This document shows positions 1-8,932 of a stretch of 59,668 bases of DNA, in pieces (the first letter of the stretch is position 1; every line of letters starts with the position of its first letter). The notes under the pieces were generated by a model. It searched no databases. It was not told the DNA's origin and saw only the letters and a program-made list of their open reading frames with translations. Both the position numbers and the translations under genes were made by a program. The DNA comes from Bradyrhizobium sp. 1 (GTDB taxonomy: Bacteria > Pseudomonadota > Alphaproteobacteria > Rhizobiales > Xanthobacteraceae). Location: positions 30,001 through 89,668 of the forward strand of contig NZ_JADPJH010000015.1 of the NCBI RefSeq assembly GCF_023073315.1, given 5' to 3'.

Positions 1-43
1 TGCCGCGCTGGGCGACGATCAGAACTGAACGCGTAACTCTCGT

Positions 44-174
44 GTCCCGGACGCGCTGCAGCGTGAAACGCTGCTGCGCAGAGCCGGGACCCAGAAGCTC
101 CGGCTTCTCGGCAGCATGGGCCCCGGCTCTGCAGCGCATCGTCGAAGAGACGCCGCGCTGCGTCCGGGGCACGA
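44..174. repeat. Dispersed intergenic repeat, family A, copy 1
   Basis: Opens with a tcccggacgcg block and closes with cgtccggggcacgag. The inner arms (gagccgggacccag and gggccccggctc) pair with each other, so the unit is an imperfect palindrome. Near-identical units occur at 7924-8052, 22111-22227 and, inverted, at 39471-39590. It carries no convincing gene. It fills most of the stretch before the first gene. Confidence 0.8.
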
Positions 175-192
175 GACCGAGCACTTTTCCGA

Positions 193-230
193 AACAAAAA
201 GCCCCGGAGACATCTCCGGGGCTTTTTGTT
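193..230 (-). terminator. Rho-independent terminator of the first TRAP binding protein gene
   Basis: A perfect GC-rich stem (agccccggaga / tctccggggct) with a three-base loop is flanked by A and T runs. It sits 26 bases past the stop of the minus-strand gene ending at 256. The A/T runs on both sides make it potentially bidirectional. The same stem recurs after the paralogous gene at 1618-1654. Confidence 0.85.
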
Positions 231-255
231 TCCTACCCAGCGTATCGTCAGGCGC

Positions 256-1347
256 TCACGTCCGCGTCCGCATCCGCATCATGAAGCTGTCGTAGCTGAG
301 CTCCGCCACCTGCATCCAGGCCAGCGACTCGTTCCGGAATGCCGACAGGCTCGTGTACATCTTGTTGAAATGCGGATTTGTCTTGGTGAGATCCGCGTAG
401 ATCTCGTTCGCGGCGCTGTAGCAGGCCTCGAGCACTTCCTGCGGGAACGGTTTGAGGATCGCGCCGGCGACCAGCAGGCGCTTCAGCGCCGGCGGATTGA
501 CGTAGTCGTATTTGCCGGTGACCCAGGTGAAGGTGTCGCGCGAGGCCGACTCGATCACGGCTTGATAATGTTTCGGCAGAGCATTCCACTTGTCGAGATT
601 CACGAGGTTGTGGCCCTGGCCGGTGCCTTCCCACCAACCCGGATAGTAATAATACTTTGCCACTTTCACGAAGCCGAGCTTCTCGTCGTCATAGGGGCCA
701 ACCCACTCCGCTGCGTCGATCGTGCCCTTCTCCAGTGCCGGATAGATGTCGCCGCCCGCGATCTGCTGCGGCACGCCGCCGACCTTGGCGATGATCGTGC
801 CGGCAAAACCGCCGACGCGGAATTTCAATCCCCTGAAATCCTCCATCGATTTGATCTCCTTCCGGAACCAGCCGCCCATCTGGGCGCCGGTCGAGCCGGT
901 TGGAATGCCGACCGTGTTGTATTCCTTCAGCAGGTCGTTGAGCATCTCGGTGCCGCCGCCGAACAGCAGCCAGGAAATATGCGCGCGCGTGTTCAGCCCG
1001 AACGGCAGCGACGTGCCGAACGTGAAGGCGGGGTTCTTGCCCCAGTAATAATACAGCGCCGTGTTGCCCATCTCGACGGTGCCGTTCGACACGGCATCCA
1101 ACACTTGCAGGCCCGGGACGATCTCGCCGGACGCGAACGACTGGATCTGGAATTTGTTGTCGGTGGCCTCAGCCACGCGCTTGCAGAAATATTCGCAGCC
1201 GCCATAGAGCGTATCGAGCGCCTTGGGCCAGCTCGCGGCGAGCCGCCATTTCACTACCGGCGTCGACTGCGCGATGGCCGGTGCGGCAACCGCTGTGCCT
1301 GCGGCCAGGCTCGCGCCTGTCACTTTCAGGAAATCACGACGTTTCAT
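256..1347 (-). CDS. TRAP transporter solute-binding protein, TakP/DctP-like (copy 1)
   Basis: This 363-aa periplasmic receptor would capture an organic (2-oxo) acid for a TRAP transporter. It opens with a twin-arginine signal (MKRRDFLK, then a small-residue stretch ending AAPAIAQ), so Tat export is likely. The mature part has family hallmarks as I remember them from TakP: MGGWFRKEI, PQQIAGGDIYPALEKGTID and AEWVGPYDDEKLGF. The start at 1347 was chosen over a longer frame because GGAGGG lies just upstream and the signal peptide begins there. No TRAP membrane subunits lie in the window, so it is an orphan receptor or serves permeases elsewhere. A close paralogue follows upstream at 1685-2776. 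The ligand is not determined by the sequence. Confidence 0.9.
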   Translation of the reverse strand: MKRRDFLKVTGASLAAGTAVAAPAIAQSTPVVKWRLAASWPKALDTLYGGCEYFCKRVAEATDNKFQIQSFASGEIVPGLQVLDAVSNGTVEMGNTALYYYWGKNPAFTFGTSLPFGLNTRAHISWLLFGGGTEMLNDLLKEYNTVGIPTGSTGAQMGGWFRKEIKSMEDFRGLKFRVGGFAGTIIAKVGGVPQQIAGGDIYPALEKGTIDAAEWVGPYDDEKLGFVKVAKYYYYPGWWEGTGQGHNLVNLDKWNALPKHYQAVIESASRDTFTWVTGKYDYVNPPALKRLLVAGAILKPFPQEVLEACYSAANEIYADLTKTNPHFNKMYTSLSAFRNESLAWMQVAELSYDSFMMRMRTRT

Positions 1348-1617
1348 GCGTATCCCTCCGTTGTGCCGATTGCTCGACTTAAGGGAACGATCTTCGTGTC
1401 GTCTTGGCTTCGTCGATAACCGGCGTGGTGTTGTTGAAGGTGTGAGCGTGTCCGGCGGCCCTTCAGGGCTCTTGGCGGATCCCGTGCGTTGCGGTTCCGA
1501 GATCAGGATGACCGGTCGTCTTGCGATAATCAAGCGCCGTCCGGGCGCTCGCAGTTGCGAAGGCCGCGCTTCCCTTCTCCCACAAGGAGCGAACGAAAGA
1601 GCGGCATCACGACACGC

Positions 1618-1654
1618 AAAAGCCCCGGAGATGACAGCGTCTCCGGGGCTTCTC
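1618..1654 (-). terminator. Rho-independent terminator of the second TRAP binding protein gene
   Basis: Stem aagccccggaga / tctccggggctt around a short loop, placed about 30 bases after the stop of the minus-strand gene 1685-2776. It is a near copy of the terminator at 193-230 and so belongs to the duplicated unit. The bases between it and the start of copy 1 (1348-1617) hold leader sequence and a partial palindromic repeat around 1563-1600 but no gene. Confidence 0.8.
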
Positions 1655-1684
1655 CGTCTTTGGTCGTGTAAGCGGCTTAACGCC

Positions 1685-2776
1685 TCACGTCTTCGTCCGC
1701 ATCCGCATCATGAAGCTGTCGAAGCTGAGCTCGGCAACCTGGAACCACGGCAGCGCCTCGGTGCGATAGGCGGACATGCTCGCATACATCTTGCCGAAAT
1801 GCGGATTGGTCTTGGAGAGATCGGCATAGATTTCGTTGGCGGCGCTGTAGCAGGTTTCGAGAACGTCCTGCGGGAACGCCTTCAGAATCGCGCCCGATCC
1901 GAGGAGCCGCTTCAGCCCCGGCGCGTTCAACGCGTCGTACTTGCCGGTGATCCAGGTAAAGGTATCGCGCGAGGCGGCATCGACCGCGGCCTGATAATGC
2001 TTCGGCAGCGCATTCCATTTGTCGAGGTTGACGATGTTGTGGCCTTGGCTCGTGCCTTCCCACCAGCCGGGATAGTAGTAGTACTTGGCGACCTTGACGA
2101 AGCCGAGCTTCTCGTCGTCGTAGGGACCGACCCATTCGGCCGCGTCGATCGTGCCCTTTTCGAGCGCCGGATAGATGTCGCCGCCGGCGATCTGCTGCGG
2201 CACGGCACCGACCTTGGCCATGATCGTGCCGGCAAAGCCGCCGATGCGCATCTTCAGGCCCTTGAGGTCGTCGATCGTCTTGATCTCCTTGCGGAACCAG
2301 CCGCCCATCTGGGCGCCGGTGGATCCGGTCGGAATGCCGTAGCAATTGTACTCCTTCAAGAGATCGTTCACGAGCTCCTGCCCGCCGCCCCACAGCAGCC
2401 ACGAGATCTGCTGGCGTGTGTTCAAACCGAACGGAAGCGCGGTGGCGAAAGTGAAGGCGGGGTTTTTGCCCCAATAGTAATAGAGCGCGGTATTGCCCAT
2501 CTCGACGGTGCCGTTCGACACGGCGTCGAGCACTTGCAGACCCGGGACGATTTCGCCCGCCGCGAACGCCTGGATCTGGAATTTGTTGTCGGTGATCTCG
2601 GCGACCTTCTTGCTGAAATATTCGCAGCCGCCGTAGAGCGTGTCGAGCGACTTCGGCCAGCTCGTGGCGTAACGCCACTTGACCTCGGGCGAGCCTTGCG
2701 CGATCGCGGGCGCAGCCACTGCTGTGCTCGCGGCCAGGCCTGCGCCGGTCACCTTCAGAAAATCACGACGTTTCAT
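1685..2776 (-). CDS. TRAP transporter solute-binding protein, TakP/DctP-like (copy 2)
   Basis: Also 363 aa, with the same Tat signal (MKRRDFLKVTGAGLAAS, cleavage after AIAQ) and the same core motifs (PALEKGTIDAAEWVGPYDDEK, YYYYPGWWEG) as copy 1. Most differences between the copies are scattered substitutions, for example CYGIPTG against TVGIPTG. That suggests an old enough duplication for the ligand pocket to have diverged. The start is supported by a GGAGGG site directly upstream. Leader sequence and terminator resemble those of copy 1, so the whole transcription unit was duplicated. Periplasmic capture of an organic acid is inferred from the family; the partner membrane proteins are not nearby. 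Confidence 0.9.
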   Translation of the reverse strand: MKRRDFLKVTGAGLAASTAVAAPAIAQGSPEVKWRYATSWPKSLDTLYGGCEYFSKKVAEITDNKFQIQAFAAGEIVPGLQVLDAVSNGTVEMGNTALYYYWGKNPAFTFATALPFGLNTRQQISWLLWGGGQELVNDLLKEYNCYGIPTGSTGAQMGGWFRKEIKTIDDLKGLKMRIGGFAGTIMAKVGAVPQQIAGGDIYPALEKGTIDAAEWVGPYDDEKLGFVKVAKYYYYPGWWEGTSQGHNIVNLDKWNALPKHYQAAVDAASRDTFTWITGKYDALNAPGLKRLLGSGAILKAFPQDVLETCYSAANEIYADLSKTNPHFGKMYASMSAYRTEALPWFQVAELSFDSFMMRMRTKT

Positions 2777-3065
2777 GCGTACCCTCCGCTATGTCGAGGC
2801 GTCGACCGGGGAACGATCTTGGTGTCGTCTATTCTTGCCGAGGCTCGAGATTGTTTTGTTTGAGGTTTGGTAGCGTTTCCGAATGGCCCTGACGGGCTCT
2901 TTCTGCTGGAAGTCCGATCATTGCGGTTCCGTCAGTGAGGATGACCGGTCACCTCCGGATAATCAAGCCTCATGCCGCCCCGCAGCTGCGAATGCAGGCC
3001 AGACGCAAGTCGGATTGACCTGCGATCTGCTACGGAATTGGGCAATAAAAAAGGGAGGCTCGCGC

Positions 3066-4166
3066 ATGACCGGCAAGAGGGTCGTGGTCGCCGGAGCGAC
3101 CGGTCTCGTCGGCAACGCCGCGTTGCGACACTTCGGCATATCGGAGCCCTGCGAGGTTGTGGCCCTGTCGCGGCGCAAGCCGCGTCATCTCTATGGCGCC
3201 CGCCACGTCCAGATCGATCTCACCAGCGAAGCCGATTGCCGCCGCGCCGCCGCCGAGTTTAAGGGCGCCACCCACCTGATCTACGCAGCACTTTACGAGG
3301 CGCCGCAGCTCGTCGACGGCTGGCGCGACCCGCAGCAGATCAGGACCAACGATCTCATGCTGCGCAACCTGATGGGCGCGCTCGAGCCGGTTGCGCCGGA
3401 TCTCAAGCACGTCGCATTGCTGCAAGGCACCAAAGCCTACGGCGTCCATGTCCGCCCTTTGACCGTGCCGGCGCGCGAAGGCCGCTCCGAAATGTATGAG
3501 CAGCCCAACTTCTATTGGGCGCAGGAAAACTTCCTGCGCGAGCTTCAGGCGGGCAAAGCTCATAAGGAAAAGGCCTGGCACTGGAGCATCTTGCGCCCCG
3601 TTCTGGTCGTCGGCCTCGCCATGGGCGGCGCCATGGACCTGATCCCGCCGCTCGGCGTCTACGCCGCGATGCTGCGCGAACGGGGCAGGCCGCTCGATTT
3701 TCCCGGCGGCGCCGCGCGGGTGGCGCAGGCCGTCGATGTCGATCTCCTCGCACGTGCGATCGCCTGGTCGGGCGAGGCCAAGGCCGCGCAAAACGAAGCC
3801 TTCAATGTCACGAATGGCGACGTATTCACCTGGGAAAACATCTGGCCTGCCGTGGCGGACGTGCTGGAGATGAAGCCCGGCAAGCCGGTCCCGCTATCGC
3901 TTGCGAAGGAATTCCCGAACTGGATTGCCCCTTGGGACGAGTTGCGGACCAGGCACAACCTAGTCTCGCCCGGCCTCGCCGACTTCGTCGGCCTCTCATT
4001 CCAGTATGCCGACTACAGCCTCCGCCACGGCCAGACCGCGTCAGGTCCGCCCTCGATCGTCTCGACCGTAAAAATCAACCGCGCCGGCTTCACTGAGATG
4101 ATGGACACCGAGGACATGTTCCGGAAGTGGTTCAGGCAGGCGAAGAAAGAGCGGTTGCTGCCTTGA
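3066..4166 (+). CDS. SDR-family NAD(P)-dependent reductase, PRISE (progesterone 5-beta-reductase/iridoid synthase)-like
   Basis: This 366-aa cytosolic protein starts with a Rossmann nucleotide-binding motif (VVVAGATGLVGNAALRHF). It carries motifs of the PRISE branch of extended SDRs: LLQGTKAYGVH in the middle and NFYWAQENFL, where the Tyr of NFYW aligns with the catalytic Tyr of plant 5-beta-reductases. Family members reduce enone double bonds with NADPH; the bacterial substrate is unknown. The start at 3066 is preceded by AAAAAGGGAGG, which decides it over a longer frame from 2883. It stands alone between the TRAP genes and a membrane sulfatase, so context gives no further hint. The 288 bases before it hold only leader sequence of the divergent TRAP gene. 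Confidence 0.8.
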   Translation: MTGKRVVVAGATGLVGNAALRHFGISEPCEVVALSRRKPRHLYGARHVQIDLTSEADCRRAAAEFKGATHLIYAALYEAPQLVDGWRDPQQIRTNDLMLRNLMGALEPVAPDLKHVALLQGTKAYGVHVRPLTVPAREGRSEMYEQPNFYWAQENFLRELQAGKAHKEKAWHWSILRPVLVVGLAMGGAMDLIPPLGVYAAMLRERGRPLDFPGGAARVAQAVDVDLLARAIAWSGEAKAAQNEAFNVTNGDVFTWENIWPAVADVLEMKPGKPVPLSLAKEFPNWIAPWDELRTRHNLVSPGLADFVGLSFQYADYSLRHGQTASGPPSIVSTVKINRAGFTEMMDTEDMFRKWFRQAKKERLLP

Positions 4167-4283
4167 AAATTGAAGTTTGGTCGTGCCTCCGCCAAATCCG
4201 CAATGACGCGTGCAGCATCACCGGAATGATGTAGATGGAGTATCTCCCGGGGGAGAATCTGTCGTCGCCGCTGACGGCACACG

Positions 4284-6008
4284 ATGCTCGAAGAGCCAGC
4301 GACCCAGATTGAAAAATTGAAATCATCGGCGCATCTTGATCCCATGATTTTGGTTTTGATTCTCGTGGTGGCCATCGCCGCCATTGCGCTGACGGAACGG
4401 AGCGTTGAACACCTGTCGCTCGCGGTCGCGGCTCTCCTGTTCAACGCGGCTGTGCTGCTGGTCTTTCTTGCCGATGCTGAGCGAGCGATCCTGCTGTCCG
4501 GCATGCTGGCCGTAGCAATCGCCGGCATATCAATCGTTAAATTCAATCACAGCGCGCTCAAGCTGACAGTTTCCGATCTGCCTCTGGCACTTGCGGGCAC
4601 AGTCCCATTTTTTGTGCTGCAATACCCACGGATGATGCTGGGTGTTCTGGCGGGAAGCGTGATATTCGCCTTTGCCTCGAGCGCGGTTCTGCTCTACGCG
4701 GCCGGATATTCCATTCCCATCGCGTTTCGAATTCTTTTCTTCCTTCTCGCACTCATTGGCTTTGCAAAGGCTTCCAAGTCAAAGAGTGCAACGTTCTTGC
4801 GGCTGAATCTGACGCAAGGGCGGTTCTTCTACTCGACCTTCACGGCCTCGCTGGGTGACTCCGCTTGCTGGCGACAGTTCGGCGGGTTGGCTCTGAGCGA
4901 TATCGCAAACGAGCCACTGCCATTGAGGGAGGCCACGCCTGCGCGTTACGCCTGTTCTCCAGACATTATTGTCATCCAGCACGAGTCTGTCTTCGACCCT
5001 CGCATTTTCGGGCTGCCGGTCGAGCCAGTCGTCGAAGCTTTCCTGTCCCCGCCAGATGGGGAATTTGGGCGCCTGAACGTCGACATCTTTGGCGGAGGTT
5101 CGTGGCAGTCCGAATTTAGCCTGCTCACCGGTCTCTCAAGTGCCAGCTTCGGTTCAAGCGCCTACCACCTCTTCGAGAAGGGCGCCGGCCGTTTTCACAG
5201 CAGCTTGCCACGTTCGTTGGCGTCGCTCGGCTACAAGACCACACCCATATCCAGCTGTCGCCGCGAGTTTCTCAGTTACGATAAATTCTACAGATCGATC
5301 GGCATCGACGAACGCATCTTCGTCGACGAGCTTCCGCTACCGTTCGATGTACGACGTTTCGAGGCAACAAATTCCGATGCGATGTTCCTGGATGCTGTCA
5401 TCGATGCGCATACCAAGCGGATCGCTGACGACCCGACACCGAGGTTTCTTTATGCGCTGACAAATTTCAATCACGGTCCGCATCATCGGCAGCTGGTGCC
5501 ATCAGGTCAATTTGAGAGGGAGCGTGCCTTTGCCCTGGCGAGCTTTCCCGATGCTGGATACGGCGAGTACTACACCCGACTGGCAGAGACCGCGTCTGTC
5601 TGGCAAAGGCTCAGAGCCAAGCTGGCAAGCAGCTCCCCTGGACGACCTGTTCTCATGGTGCACTACGGGGACCATCAACCCGTGATGACGAAACAGATCG
5701 ATCGACAGCTGAAACGGCCGGGAGATGGGCGCCGCCCGTTTGGTACATTCTATGCGATAGAAGCTTTGAATATTCCCCACTTCAGCCCCGGACCGGGTGC
5801 CGACCTCGATATCGCTTTTCTCGGAACTGTTGCCTTGCAGCGGGCAGGTATCGCGCTCGACACGATATTTGCCACGCGCGCGAGCTTGCTTGATGATTGC
5901 GGAGCAGCCTACTTCGCGTCAGCCTCCGAACGGAAACGTCGATTCCACCGCACGCTGGTGGATCTGGGCCTGATCGACCTGATGCCAAACCCCAGGCAAG
6001 CTCGCTAG
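4284..6008 (+). CDS. Membrane-anchored sulfatase-fold protein, LTA-synthase/phosphoglycerol-transferase-like
   Basis: The N-terminal 160 residues hold about four to five hydrophobic membrane segments. The rest is an extracytoplasmic alkaline-phosphatase-superfamily domain. Motifs match LtaS-type enzymes: IVIQHES (metal-binding Glu at about 234), WQSEFSLLTGLSS (candidate nucleophile Thr at about 282) and VHYGDHQP (metal-binding Asp463/His464). Such enzymes move phosphoglycerol or phosphoethanolamine onto envelope glycans or lipids. In an alphaproteobacterium the acceptor could be a cyclic glucan, lipid or LPS, which is inference. No clear ribosome site precedes the ATG at 4284; an alternative start is Met21 at 4344, just before the first membrane helix. 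The upstream gap 4167-4283 has a short palindrome (about 4244-4258) and nothing else. Confidence 0.82.
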   Translation: MLEEPATQIEKLKSSAHLDPMILVLILVVAIAAIALTERSVEHLSLAVAALLFNAAVLLVFLADAERAILLSGMLAVAIAGISIVKFNHSALKLTVSDLPLALAGTVPFFVLQYPRMMLGVLAGSVIFAFASSAVLLYAAGYSIPIAFRILFFLLALIGFAKASKSKSATFLRLNLTQGRFFYSTFTASLGDSACWRQFGGLALSDIANEPLPLREATPARYACSPDIIVIQHESVFDPRIFGLPVEPVVEAFLSPPDGEFGRLNVDIFGGGSWQSEFSLLTGLSSASFGSSAYHLFEKGAGRFHSSLPRSLASLGYKTTPISSCRREFLSYDKFYRSIGIDERIFVDELPLPFDVRRFEATNSDAMFLDAVIDAHTKRIADDPTPRFLYALTNFNHGPHHRQLVPSGQFERERAFALASFPDAGYGEYYTRLAETASVWQRLRAKLASSSPGRPVLMVHYGDHQPVMTKQIDRQLKRPGDGRRPFGTFYAIEALNIPHFSPGPGADLDIAFLGTVALQRAGIALDTIFATRASLLDDCGAAYFASASERKRRFHRTLVDLGLIDLMPNPRQAR

Positions 6009-6047
6009 CTCGTCGCGCTCGCTGCGACAGGATCTCCTCTCTGGTCG

Positions 6048-6194
6048 CTATTTCGCGAACGCCGCCTCCATCGCCTTCCTTGTTCTGATCGTCTCGTTAT
6101 TCGCATCGAACTCGACATCGCTCCAGCGCACGATCTGGCCATGGGCGAAGTCGTGCTTCAGCTTCAGCGGATGCGCCAGCCCGATCGGCTGGGA
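6048..6194 (-). pseudogene. Duplicated 3'-end fragment of the SAF-domain oxidoreductase gene
   Basis: Read on the minus strand this encodes the last ~45 residues of the gene at 6587-7900 (PIGLAHPLKLKHDFAHGQIV ... KAMEAAFAK) and ends at its own stop. Homology stops abruptly on the upstream side, with unrelated sequence before it. It is a partial copy with no start and no Rossmann domain. Together with the intact 3' end at 6587-6745 it brackets the small gene at 6337-6513. Confidence 0.85.
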
Positions 6195-6336
6195 CTTGCT
6201 TTCAGGTCCGCCGCACATATCGCAGCTACGGCGAAATTGAAGCGAATAACCGGGAACCGACCCGTCAAGCGAAAGCGCTCGTTGCAGACGATCTGTACAA
6301 CGCGTACCGTCGTCGCTTCCAATGCAAGGAACTCCA

Positions 6337-6513
6337 ATGACTGATCGAGAAAAGATTTTAATTGCCCTTCGCGAAAAGCCTCTGAAGGCTTTCGAAATCA
6401 TGAAGCGCGTGAACATCAAGCATCAGGACGACTGCCAATCGCTCCTGTTGAAGATGCGTGACGACGGCGCCGTGAAGTTCGATATTCACAAGGGACATTG
6501 GCGCGTGGCGTGA
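6337..6513 (+). CDS. Small winged-helix-like protein
   Basis: A 58-aa protein that looks like a bare winged-helix domain: MTDREKILIALREKPLKAFE, a recognition-helix-like IKHQDDCQSLLLKMRDDGAV and a short wing ending in GHWRVA. The start at 6337 is supported by AAGGA seven bases upstream, in preference to an ATG at 6322. It is basic and could bind DNA, but no partner gene is adjacent. It lies exactly between two copies of the oxidoreductase 3' end, which suggests it arrived with the rearrangement that made the duplicate. No named family is recognised; a transcriptional regulator role is inference. Confidence 0.6.
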   Translation: MTDREKILIALREKPLKAFEIMKRVNIKHQDDCQSLLLKMRDDGAVKFDIHKGHWRVA

Positions 6514-6586
6514 CAACGTTCGCTCGATCACCAACGACCGGGTAGAGCTGCTTCCAGGTGCCTTTCAGCACCGAGAACGACAGCTG

Positions 6587-7900
6587 CTAACCTTCCTTCG
6601 CGAACGCCGCTTCCATCGCCTTCCTTGTCCTGATCGTCTCGTTATTCGCATCGCACTCGACATCGCTCCAGCGCACGATCTCGCCATGGGCGACGTCGTG
6701 CTTCAACTTGAGGCGATGCGCCAAGCCGATCGGCAGGGCGCTCGCTTTCAGGCTTGCGGCTGCCGGCACCAGCTTGCCCCACACGGTGTAGCCGCCTTCG
6801 CCGTCCAGCATCTCGCCGGCGCGCAAGTTACGCTTGGCCACGGTGGCGACATCGCCGCGGAAGCCGTAGGGCTGCCCGGTCGGCTCGCCGCGCAGCGCGG
6901 CCGAGAGCACCGAGATGTTCAGCTCGAGCCCGATCAGATGATAGGGCTTGTACATCGCGGCAAAGCGTCCGCTGCCGTCGGTCTTCAGGCCATACTGCCT
7001 GAAGCAGTCGGCGGCGTAGTCGTTCGGCGCCTCCAGCACGACATAGACGCCCCAGCGCAGGTCGCGAAACACCGGCCTTCCGTCGCGTTCAAGCGAAGAG
7101 ACGACTTCGACCACGCCGGATCGCTCCAGCACACCGCCCTTGTCGCGGGGGCGCATGATGTGGGGCAGATCGTCGACGCCGCAGGGTGGAAACAGCAGGC
7201 CGCCCGCGGGCACGTCGAGCCCGCAGGCATTCGCAATCGCGGCCATCTCGATCGCCGATTTGGTGCCGTCGAGGAAGGAGTTGAACATCTGCGGATTCAT
7301 GCCGGCCGACTGCGCTTCGCCCGCGGTGAGACCATAGTGCTGCCAGACGCCGTCGGGCGTCACGTCGTGATAGGCCGGCAGATATTTCGTGCCCTTGCCC
7401 GCGGCGACGACGTGAAAGCCCGTCGCGCGGGCCCAGTCGACCATCTCCGCCGTCAACGCCGGCTGGTCGCCATAAGCGAGCGAATAGACCACGCCGGCCT
7501 TGCGCGCTTCCTCGGCGAGCAGCGGGCCCGCCAGCACGTCGGCTTCGACGTTGACCATCACGATATGCTTGCCCGCCGCGATCGCCGCGCGCGCGTGCTT
7601 GATGCCGACAGCGGGATTGCCGGTGGCTTCCACAACTACATCCATTGCCCCGCCGGCAACCGCGCGCGCGCCGTCATCGGTGAACACGGTGGCCGCGATC
7701 CGCTCGTCGCTCCAGCCCACGGTGCGGCACGCCTCGCGTGCGCGCTCGCGGTCGATGTCGATGATAACAGGCACTTCCAGCCCGGGCGTATGCGGCACCT
7801 GGGCCAGAAACATCGAGCCGAATTTGCCGGCGCCGATCAGCGCGACACGAACAGGCTTGCCGGTGGACGCGCGGGCCTGGAGGAGGCGGAAGAGGTTCAT
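6587..7900 (-). CDS. NAD(P)-dependent oxidoreductase with C-terminal SAF domain
   Basis: 437 aa. The N-terminus holds a Rossmann motif (VALIGAGKFGSMFL, about residues 19-32) followed by a homoserine-dehydrogenase-like region (VVVEATGNPAVGIKHARAAI, GKHIVMVNVEADVLAGP). The C-terminal ~100 residues contain a SAF-type segment (AKRNLRAGEMLDGEGGYTVWG). Such proteins are often annotated as SAF-domain or FlgA-like oxidoreductases and probably act on sugar-acid or homoserine-like substrates; the true substrate is unknown. AGGA stands about eight bases before the start. It is codirectional with the PhyH oxygenase upstream, but family A repeat copy 2 separates them. Part of its 3' end is duplicated at 6048-6194. 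Confidence 0.82.
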   Translation of the reverse strand: MNLFRLLQARASTGKPVRVALIGAGKFGSMFLAQVPHTPGLEVPVIIDIDRERAREACRTVGWSDERIAATVFTDDGARAVAGGAMDVVVEATGNPAVGIKHARAAIAAGKHIVMVNVEADVLAGPLLAEEARKAGVVYSLAYGDQPALTAEMVDWARATGFHVVAAGKGTKYLPAYHDVTPDGVWQHYGLTAGEAQSAGMNPQMFNSFLDGTKSAIEMAAIANACGLDVPAGGLLFPPCGVDDLPHIMRPRDKGGVLERSGVVEVVSSLERDGRPVFRDLRWGVYVVLEAPNDYAADCFRQYGLKTDGSGRFAAMYKPYHLIGLELNISVLSAALRGEPTGQPYGFRGDVATVAKRNLRAGEMLDGEGGYTVWGKLVPAAASLKASALPIGLAHRLKLKHDVAHGEIVRWSDVECDANNETIRTRKAMEAAFAKEG

Positions 7901-7923
7901 GGGGAATGTCCTGCGGAATGATC

Positions 7924-8052
7924 GTGTCCCGGACGCGGTGCAGCGTGAAACGCTGCTCCGCAGAGCCGGGACCCAGAAAGAAAACTATCCGTGTCGGTGG
8001 GCCCCGGCTCAGCAGCGCATCACTGACGTGCTGCGCTGCGTCCGGGGCACGA
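7924..8052. repeat. Dispersed intergenic repeat, family A, copy 2
   Basis: Begins gtcccggacgcggtgcagcg and ends gcgtccggggcacgaa, in the same orientation as copy 1 and about as long. It fills nearly the whole gap between the oxidoreductase and PhyH genes, leaving little room for a promoter, and may shape the mRNA between them. Confidence 0.85.
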
Positions 8053-8059
8053 AAGCGTC

Positions 8060-8860
8060 TTACTCCGCTGCCTGTCGCGGCGCCCGCGCAAGCCGCACCA
8101 GCGCATCATCCTCCACTCTCTCGATCGGCGCAAAATCGCGGTGCGCGATGTACTCCGGCCGTGTCGGCGTGCGGATGTAATTCGAGACCGCGTTCAGCGT
8201 CAGATACACGATCTTGCGCGGGTAGGGCGTGATGTTGCCGGCCGAGCCGTGCACGAGATTGCCGTGGAACATCAGCATGCCGCCGGGCTTGCCGGTCGGC
8301 GCGACGATGCCGCCCTGCTTGACCAGCCGCGTCACGGTCTCCTCGTCCAGCGTCCACAGCGGATAGGACGTGGTGGCAAGATCATGCGAGGCTTTGAGAT
8401 CGCCGGCATTCTGGCTCTGCGGCACCAGCATCAGCGGGCCGTTGATCGGCATCACCTCGTCGAGAAAGATCGCGATGTTCATCGCGCGCGGCTCCGGCAT
8501 GCCGTCGTCACGCTTCCAGGTGCCGTAATCCTGGTGCCACTGCCAGACGTCGCCGGTGAAGGCCGACTTCGCGTTGATCTTGAACTGGTGCATGTAGACA
8601 GGCTCGCCGAACAATTGCTCGACCGGGTCGATCATGCGCGGATGCGCGCCCAGAAGGCCGAAGGCCTCGTTGTAGAGATGCGCGGCAAAGGCCGTGCGCG
8701 GCGCGCCGCTCTTCTCGCGCCAGACTTCCGGCCGGTTGGCGTCATAAATGCCGACCGCCTCGCGCGCGAGGAAATCGACTTCCTCCTGGCTGAACAGTTC
8801 TGGCAGGAACAGCCAGCCCTCGCGGTGGAAGAACTCCAATTGTGCCTCGGACAGTTTCAT
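8060..8860 (-). CDS. Phytanoyl-CoA dioxygenase (PhyH) family Fe(II)/2-oxoglutarate oxygenase, ectoine-hydroxylase-like
   Basis: 266 aa, cytosolic. The facial triad is visible: His109-x-Asp111 in QWHQDYGTW and His204 in GNLVHGSAGN, with a 2-oxoglutarate-binding Arg at about 215. The surroundings (DDGMPEPRAMNIAIFLDEV, NGPLMLVPQSQ) resemble EctD-type hydroxylases, which hydroxylate small compatible solutes. No ectABC genes are present, so the symbol ectD is not given; a related amino-acid-like or lipid substrate is equally possible. The start is backed by an AAGGAGGA site. A GntR regulator lies just upstream on the same strand, and the SAF oxidoreductase lies downstream, so the three may form one catabolic unit. 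Confidence 0.87.
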   Translation of the reverse strand: MKLSEAQLEFFHREGWLFLPELFSQEEVDFLAREAVGIYDANRPEVWREKSGAPRTAFAAHLYNEAFGLLGAHPRMIDPVEQLFGEPVYMHQFKINAKSAFTGDVWQWHQDYGTWKRDDGMPEPRAMNIAIFLDEVMPINGPLMLVPQSQNAGDLKASHDLATTSYPLWTLDEETVTRLVKQGGIVAPTGKPGGMLMFHGNLVHGSAGNITPYPRKIVYLTLNAVSNYIRTPTRPEYIAHRDFAPIERVEDDALVRLARAPRQAAE

Positions 8861-8932
8861 GGGTCGTCCTCCTTGCTTGCTTTTGTCGTTCCGGGTTCAC
8901 GCTTCGTGCCCGCCGCATGGCGGCGCTGATCG

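Noticed and set aside
226..2863. Long plus-strand open frames (397 and 546 aa) across the TRAP genes
   Set aside because: They are antisense shadows of the two binding protein genes, whose Tat signals, motifs and ribosome sites are clear. The shadow proteins are Arg/His/Leu-rich and alike only because the genes are duplicated.
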